This document shows positions 6,932 through 11,703 of a stretch of 11,703 nt of DNA, in pieces; position 1 is the stretch's first letter; each line of letters opens with the position of its first letter. This DNA is from a bacterium. Its GTDB lineage: Bacteria; JAMCPX01. A program made the position numbers and the translations under genes. The notes below the pieces were generated by a model. The model did not search any database, was not told the origin of the DNA, and saw only the letters and a program-made list of their open reading frames with translations. The stretch lies in assembly GCA_021800575.1 (NCBI GenBank), contig JAJYYW010000011.1, forward strand, positions 1-11,703. The letters run 5' to 3'.

Positions 6932-7687
6932 ATGAAAATAAGCAGATGTATGGTTTCAGGAAAGGCGCAGTATTGTGTCATCGACGGCGCGGATGTCCGG
7001 CTGCTTTCCGCACCGCCGTTCGAGCAGCTGGTGGAGGACGGCAGGGTGCTGCCAGCGAAGGTCGTGACCTTTTTGCCGCCGGTGTCCCCGTCGAAGATCG
7101 TCGCCGTCGGACTGAATTACAGGGACCACGCAAAAGAATTCGGCAAGGCCATGCCCGAAGAAGAGCCGCTGATTTTTATAAAACCGGCGACCGCCATTAT
7201 CGGGAACGGGGACGATATCGTGTATCCCGCGATGTCGCAGCGTGTCGATTACGAGGGCGAGCTCGCGGTTGTCATCGGCAAAACGGCAAAGCGGGTGAGC
7301 GTGGAACAGGCCAGGGAGCACATATTCGGCTTTACCATTATGAACGATGTAACGGCACGGGACCTGCAAAAAAAGGATGTTCAGTATACGCGGTCGAAAA
7401 GTTTTGACACCTTTGCCCCGATAGGTCCCTGGATCGAGACCGTACTCGCGCCGGAAAACCTGTTCATCAGAACCTCGGTGAACGGCGTTGTAAAGCAGGA
7501 CGGCACGACATCGGACATGCACTTTTCCGTGGAGCAGATCATCAGTTTTGTTTCGCAGGTCATGACGCTGCTGCCGGGCGATGTCATTTCAACAGGTACG
7601 CCGCCGGGGATCGGTCCCATGAACAGGGGGGATTCCGTTGAGGTGGAGGTCGAGGGCATCGGCAGGCTGAAAAACAGGCTGGTGTAA
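6932..7687 (+). CDS. Fumarylacetoacetate hydrolase (FAH) family protein
   Basis: A 251-residue cytoplasmic metal-dependent enzyme of the FAH superfamily, which contains hydrolases, isomerases and decarboxylases acting on 2-oxo acid or 1,3-dicarbonyl substrates. The core starts with VGLNYRDHAKE (59-69). Lys84 lies in FIKPATA. The metal ligands are predicted to be Glu108 and Glu110 in DYEGELAVVIGK and Asp139 in MNDVTARDLQ. The substrate-site segment is STGTPPGIG at 220-228, and a short N-terminal domain of about 50 residues precedes the core. Length and layout fit the single-domain bacterial group often labelled 5-carboxymethyl-2-hydroxymuconate isomerase or acylpyruvase; I cannot choose the substrate from sequence. 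The ATG is preceded by GGAGAG at 6920-6925. No catabolic partner is adjacent, so it may act as a stand-alone acylpyruvate or oxaloacetate-tautomer housekeeping enzyme (inference). Confidence 0.88.
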   Translation: MKISRCMVSGKAQYCVIDGADVRLLSAPPFEQLVEDGRVLPAKVVTFLPPVSPSKIVAVGLNYRDHAKEFGKAMPEEEPLIFIKPATAIIGNGDDIVYPAMSQRVDYEGELAVVIGKTAKRVSVEQAREHIFGFTIMNDVTARDLQKKDVQYTRSKSFDTFAPIGPWIETVLAPENLFIRTSVNGVVKQDGTTSDMHFSVEQIISFVSQVMTLLPGDVISTGTPPGIGPMNRGDSVEVEVEGIGRLKNRLV

Positions 7688-7699
7688 AACACCCGCAAA

Positions 7700-7743
7700 A
7701 AACTATTTGACAATTTAATTTAATATGTTATCAAAAATAGTTT
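7700..7743. repeat. Perfect 9-bp inverted repeat around the tRNA promoter
   Basis: AAACTATTT (7700-7708) and AAATAGTTT (7735-7743) are exact reverse complements separated by 26 bases. The left arm overlaps the first bases of the candidate -35 element and the right arm covers the expected start of transcription. It could be an operator or chance pairing in AT-rich DNA. It is not a good rho-independent terminator because the stem is A/T-only and the loop is long. Confidence 0.5.
7707..7734 (+). promoter_or_regulatory. Candidate promoter for the tRNA-tuf-S10 transcript
   Basis: A perfect TTGACA at 7707-7712, then 16 bases, then TATCAA (7729-7734, 4 of 6 consensus positions). An A-run upstream (7697-7702) could serve as an UP-like element. 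Transcription from about 7741 would leave a leader of about nine bases before tRNA-Thr. The bases between the -10 and the start are A/T-rich, not the GC-rich discriminator usual for stringently controlled tRNA promoters. Confidence 0.55.
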
Positions 7744-7749
7744 ACTGTT

Positions 7750-7822
7750 GCTAGCGTAGCTCAATTGGTAGAGCAGCTGATTTGTAATCAGCAGGTTAAG
7801 GGTTCGAGTCCCCTCGCTAGCT
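7750..7822 (+). tRNA. tRNA-Thr (anticodon TGT)
   Basis: Acceptor arms GCTAGCG and CGCTAGC (7750-7756, 7815-7821) pair fully with discriminator T7822. The D-stem is GCTC/GAGC. The anticodon stem GCTGA/TCAGC encloses the loop TTTGTAA with anticodon TGT at 7783-7785. The T-loop is TTCGAGT. It reads ACA (and, by wobble, other ACN) codons. The CCA end is not encoded. It is the first gene of a four-tRNA cluster leading into tuf. Confidence 0.97.
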
Positions 7823-7874
7823 TTGCATTGTTCCGGCAAATTTGATACACTGAGGAACACAGGGGTATACACGG

Positions 7875-7959
7875 GGTGAGGTGCCCGAGTGGCTAAAGGG
7901 AGCAGTCTGTAAAACTGCCGGCCATAGCGCCTACGAAGGTTCGAATCCTTCCCTCACCA
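7875..7959 (+). tRNA. tRNA-Tyr (anticodon GTA)
   Basis: An 85-base class II tRNA with acceptor arms GGTGAGG and CCTCACC (7875-7881, 7952-7958) and discriminator A7959. The anticodon stem GCAGT/ACTGC surrounds CTGTAAA with anticodon GTA at 7909-7911. A long variable arm follows, as expected for bacterial tRNA-Tyr, then T-arm GAAGG-TTCGAAT-CCTTC. CCA is not encoded. Confidence 0.97.
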
Positions 7960-8009
7960 TAGATTTTTGTTGATTTATTAATGATTTTGATTGACATTTA
8001 TATGATTAA

Positions 8010-8082
<73 letters not shown>

Positions 8083-8085
8083 TAT

Positions 8086-8158
<73 letters not shown>

Positions 8159-8219
8159 AATAAAGAAGTTTTTAACCGCATGGGCAGGAAAACTGTCCGA
8201 CGGGTTGCAGGTATATTTT

Positions 8220-8226
8220 AAGGAGG
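8220..8226 (+). promoter_or_regulatory. Ribosome binding site deciding the tuf start
   Basis: AAGGAGG, 11 bases before ATG 8238. An in-frame ATG at 8205 lies upstream of this site and would add eleven residues foreign to EF-Tu, so 8238 is the start. The rest of the 79-base gap after tRNA-Thr shows no clear promoter. Confidence 0.75.
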
Positions 8227-8237
8227 TAGAAAAGAAG

Positions 8238-9428
<1,191 letters not shown>

Positions 9429-9432
9429 ACAT

Positions 9433-9756
9433 ATGGTAGAGACTCAGAATTTAAGAATAAAATTGAAAGCATACGATCACCGGCTGCTGGATCAGTCCGT
9501 CAGGGAGATCGTCGAGACGGCAAAGAGAACGGGTGCCATTATCAAAGGACCGGTGCCTCTTCCGACGATAATCCAGCGTTATACAGTCCTGCGATCGCCT
9601 CATGTTGACAAGAAATCACGGGAGCAGTTTGAGATACGGACAAGTTTGCGGATGATAGACATTCTCGAGCCTACCCAGCAAACGGTAGATGCACTGATGA
9701 AGATCGATCTGTCAGCGGGCGTGGATGTGGAAATAAAAAGCTTCGGAGGTAAATAG
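9433..9756 (+). CDS. rpsJ: 30S ribosomal protein S10
   Basis: S10, 107 residues (family usually about 102-105), a 30S head protein that also acts in transcription antitermination with NusB. Conserved blocks are [10 protein letters not shown] (11-20), GPVPLPT (39-45), [14 protein letters not shown] (54-67) and the closing DVEIKSF. The start is ATG 9433, four bases after the tuf stop; the open frame extends back into tuf, but that part is shadow. The nearest ribosome-site-like sequence is weak, so it is probably coupled to tuf. It is the first gene of the S10 operon. Confidence 0.96.
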   Translation: MVETQNLRIKLKAYDHRLLDQSVREIVETAKRTGAIIKGPVPLPTIIQRYTVLRSPHVDKKSREQFEIRTSLRMIDILEPTQQTVDALMKIDLSAGVDVEIKSFGGK

Positions 9757-9761
9757 GACAA

Positions 9762-10388
9762 ATGTTTACCGGTATAATGGGTAAAAAGATAGGCTGTACA
9801 AGGATATATAACGAGAGCGGTGAAAGTATACCCGTGACCGTTATTCAGGCAGGGCCCTGCAAGATTGTGAATGTACGGACACCGGAAAAGAACGGATACC
9901 GTGCAGTTCAACTGGCATTTGCCTCGGTACCCGAGGCTGCGCTCAACAAGCCGAAGGCCGGGTATTATAAAAAGAATGGTTCTGAGTTTTATGAACATCT
10001 GAAAGAATTCAGGGTGAACGATCTGAAGGACATCAAGGTGAACGATATTGTTACTGTTGAGGCGTTTAAGGTCGGTGAGCTGGTTGATGTTGTCGGTACA
10101 AGCAAAGGAAAAGGGTTTCAGGGCGTTGTCAAGCGTCACGGATTCAAGGGCGGCCCGGGGAGCCATGGTTCCATGTTTCATCGGGCTCCGGGTTCAATCG
10201 GTTCAAACACGTATCCCGGCAGGGTCATTAAAAACAAAAAACTGGCAGGAAGAATGGGGCATGAACGGGTTACGGTGAAGCACCTCGAGGTCGTCAAGCT
10301 GATACCCGAAAAGAACATTATCCTGTTAAAAGGTGCGGTACCGGGCAGTGTAAATTCGATGCTTGATATAAAAAAGGTTTATGCATAG
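9762..10388 (+). CDS. rplC: 50S ribosomal protein L3
   Basis: L3, 208 residues, an early-assembly 50S protein whose long loop reaches the peptidyl-transferase centre. The start [13 protein letters not shown] is a family hallmark. [21 protein letters not shown] (from 112) and [15 protein letters not shown] (140-154) are conserved, followed by KKLAGRMG. The Gln methylated by PrmB in E. coli L3 is replaced by Ser here (SIGSN), so that modification is not expected. GGAGGT at 9745-9750, inside the end of rpsJ, is the ribosome site, five bases separate the genes, and rplD follows after seven bases. Confidence 0.97.
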   Translation: MFTGIMGKKIGCTRIYNESGESIPVTVIQAGPCKIVNVRTPEKNGYRAVQLAFASVPEAALNKPKAGYYKKNGSEFYEHLKEFRVNDLKDIKVNDIVTVEAFKVGELVDVVGTSKGKGFQGVVKRHGFKGGPGSHGSMFHRAPGSIGSNTYPGRVIKNKKLAGRMGHERVTVKHLEVVKLIPEKNIILLKGAVPGSVNSMLDIKKVYA

Positions 10389-10395
10389 GTGACAC

Positions 10396-11019
10396 ATGGC
10401 TATTATAGATGTCCTCGATCAAAACGGCAATAAATTAAAAGAACTTACCCTTGATGATTCTGTGTTTAATGCAGACGTGCACGACACGGCCCTCTATCTC
10501 ACCTTGAAACAATACATGCACAATCAGCGTCAGTGGAGCAGGGCGACAAAAACAAAGGGCGAGGTCAGCGGGAGCGGCAAAAAGCCATGGAGACAGAAGG
10601 GAACTGGCAGGGCACGAGTCGGCACGACCCGTTCTCCTCTGTGGAGGGGCGGCGGAATAACCTTCGGTCCTCAGCCCGGCGGAAGAACCATCAAGGTGAA
10701 CAAAAAGATCGTACAGCTTGCTGCACGATCGGTGCTGAGCTCGAAATACAAGGACAAGACGTTATTTGTTATCGATGGATTTAATCTCGAGGGTATTAAA
10801 ACCAAGATCGTCTCCGAAATCTTCAAAAAGCTCGGTATCAGCAATGCGCTGATAGTGTTGGACAGCTCCAACCCGAAGTTCCAGCTCTCTGCCAGGAATA
10901 TTGATAAAATCAAGGTCATCAAGAACAATACGTTCAACGTGTACGATGCGATGAAGTACAAGCAGCTCGTTCTGACGGAAAAGTCGGCCATGCTGTTTCA
11001 GGAGGCTTTAATCAAATGA
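10396..11019 (+). CDS. rplD: 50S ribosomal protein L4
   Basis: L4, 207 residues, lining the nascent peptide exit tunnel; in enterobacteria it also represses its own S10 operon. The extended loop is intact, with GEVSGSGKKPWRQKGTGRAR at 55-74 and PLWRGGGITFGP at 81-92, which is also the region where macrolide-resistance changes arise; the sequence looks wild type. The globular C-terminal half ends LTEKSAMLFQEALIK. AGGTGA at 10387-10392 overlaps the rplC stop, only three bases from the ATG, so it is a poorly spaced ribosome site. The 3' end holds AGGAGG for rplW, whose ATG overlaps this gene's stop. Confidence 0.97.
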   Translation: MAIIDVLDQNGNKLKELTLDDSVFNADVHDTALYLTLKQYMHNQRQWSRATKTKGEVSGSGKKPWRQKGTGRARVGTTRSPLWRGGGITFGPQPGGRTIKVNKKIVQLAARSVLSSKYKDKTLFVIDGFNLEGIKTKIVSEIFKKLGISNALIVLDSSNPKFQLSARNIDKIKVIKNNTFNVYDAMKYKQLVLTEKSAMLFQEALIK

Positions 11020-11309
11020 AATCAATGTACGATGTCATAGTATCGCCGATTATTACGGAAAAGAGTACGGCCGCAAAAGAAAAGTCAAACGAGATAGAAT
11101 TCATCGTGAACAAAGTGTCGAACAAGAAGGAAATCAAAGAAGCGGTCCAGAAGATCTTTAAGGTGACCGTGCTGAGCGTCAGGACCACGAACATGCCCGG
11201 AAAAATGAAGACCGTGCGGGGAGCTCACCGCGGACTGAGGAGCGGCTACAAAAAAGCTGTTATCAAATTAAAGCAAAACGATAAGATTGAATTCTTCCAA
11301 GGAGTGTAA
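11016..11309 (+). CDS. rplW: 50S ribosomal protein L23
   Basis: L23, 97 residues, at the polypeptide exit where trigger factor and SRP dock. Conserved features are SPIITEKST (10-18), the VNKVSNKKEIKEAVQKIF stretch (31-48) and the C-terminal YKKAVIKL strand. ATG 11016 forms an ATGA overlap with rplD and is served by AGGAGG at 11000-11005. A second Met three codons in (11025) fits the ribosome-site spacing less well. rplB begins six bases after the stop. Confidence 0.96.
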   Translation: MKSMYDVIVSPIITEKSTAAKEKSNEIEFIVNKVSNKKEIKEAVQKIFKVTVLSVRTTNMPGKMKTVRGAHRGLRSGYKKAVIKLKQNDKIEFFQGV

Positions 11310-11315
11310 AGGGCA

Positions 11316-11703
11316 ATGGGTATACGATATTATAAACCGACCTCACCTGCCCGCCGTTTCATGCAGGTGCTGAGTTTTGACGAGCTGACGACCGGAAAGC
11401 CTGAGAAAAGGCTTCTCGTCCCCCGGAAGAAACATGGGGGGAGGAACAATGTAGGACGGATCACCGCGCGATTCAGAGGCGGGGGACACAAGCAGATGTA
11501 CAGGATCATTGATTTCAAGCGGGACAAGTATGATGTGCCTGCCCGAGTTGCTTCGATAGAGTATGATCCCGTCAGGACCGCGTTCATCGCACTGCTCAAG
11601 TATGCCGACGGTGAGAAACGATACATTCTGGCACCGCAGGATATCAAGGTCAACGATACGGTCATTTCAAGCAGGACAAAGGAACTTGATATTCTGAAAG
11701 GGT
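11316..11703 (+). CDS. rplB: 50S ribosomal protein L2, N-terminal 129 codons (runs off the window)
   Basis: L2, a primary 23S rRNA-binding protein needed for subunit joining and peptidyl-transferase activity. The visible N-terminal half starts with [12 protein letters not shown] and has the block [21 protein letters not shown] (47-67), then [16 protein letters not shown] and the YILAP strand. At residue 53 it has Phe where many bacteria, including E. coli, have His. GGAG at 11301-11304, within the rplW 3' end, is the likely ribosome site. About half of the expected ~275 residues lie beyond the window, so an S10-operon continuation (rpsS, rplV, rpsC) is expected but not visible. Confidence 0.96.
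   Translation, partial: MGIRYYKPTSPARRFMQVLSFDELTTGKPEKRLLVPRKKHGGRNNVGRITARFRGGGHKQMYRIIDFKRDKYDVPARVASIEYDPVRTAFIALLKYADGEKRYILAPQDIKVNDTVISSRTKELDILKG

Noticed and set aside
7960..8009. AT-rich spacer with TTGACA (7991-7996) and TATGAT (8001-8006) as an internal tRNA promoter
   Set aside because: The two elements are only four bases apart and no correct partner spacing exists for either before tRNA-Gly.

Overview
The window reads as chromosomal core sequence from a Gram-negative, probably anaerobic bacterium. A Desulfobacterota-type (former Deltaproteobacteria) genome is my best guess, at moderate confidence. The grounds are a fused chorismate mutase/prephenate dehydratase clustered with tyrA, aroA and cmk, a periplasmic CxxCH haem-c motif on a diguanylate cyclase, and a Thr-Tyr-Gly-Thr tRNA cluster ahead of tuf. 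I see no mobile element, CRISPR array or phage gene.

Left part (1-6371, minus strand). This is one tightly packed operon, read right to left: a membrane-bound sensor diguanylate cyclase, pheA, a hisC-family aminotransferase, tyrA, aroA, and the first 41 codons of cmk. All five junctions are the same four-base stop/start overlap (ATGA), so translation of the set is probably coupled. The enzymes cover 5-enolpyruvylshikimate-3-phosphate formation (AroA), chorismate to prephenate and phenylpyruvate (PheA), prephenate to 4-hydroxyphenylpyruvate (TyrA), and probably the final transamination (HisC family). The leading c-di-GMP gene, with an apparent haem-c sensor, is the unexpected member.

Middle part (6372-7749, plus strand). 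A divergent intergenic region carries a good sigma70-type promoter for a 92-residue stand-alone Lrp/AsnC ligand-binding (RAM) domain protein with no DNA-binding domain. A fumarylacetoacetate-hydrolase-family enzyme follows. An AT-rich gap then holds a candidate tRNA promoter overlapped by a perfect 9-bp inverted repeat.

Right part (7750-11703, plus strand). Four tRNA genes (Thr-UGU, Tyr-GUA, Gly-UCC, Thr-GGU), none encoding CCA, lead into tuf (EF-Tu). Only 4 bases later the S10 ribosomal protein operon starts: rpsJ, rplC, rplD, rplW and the start of rplB. The tRNA cluster is the usual upstream flank of tufB, whereas rpsJ is the usual downstream neighbour of tufA. The tuf locus therefore looks like a hybrid of the two contexts, either a real rearrangement or an assembly join through the two tuf copies. 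The tuf body also has distinctive codon use (GGG, ACG, ATA) that changes in its last ~16 codons.

The two points I would check first are the haem-c diguanylate cyclase heading the aromatic operon and the tuf junction.
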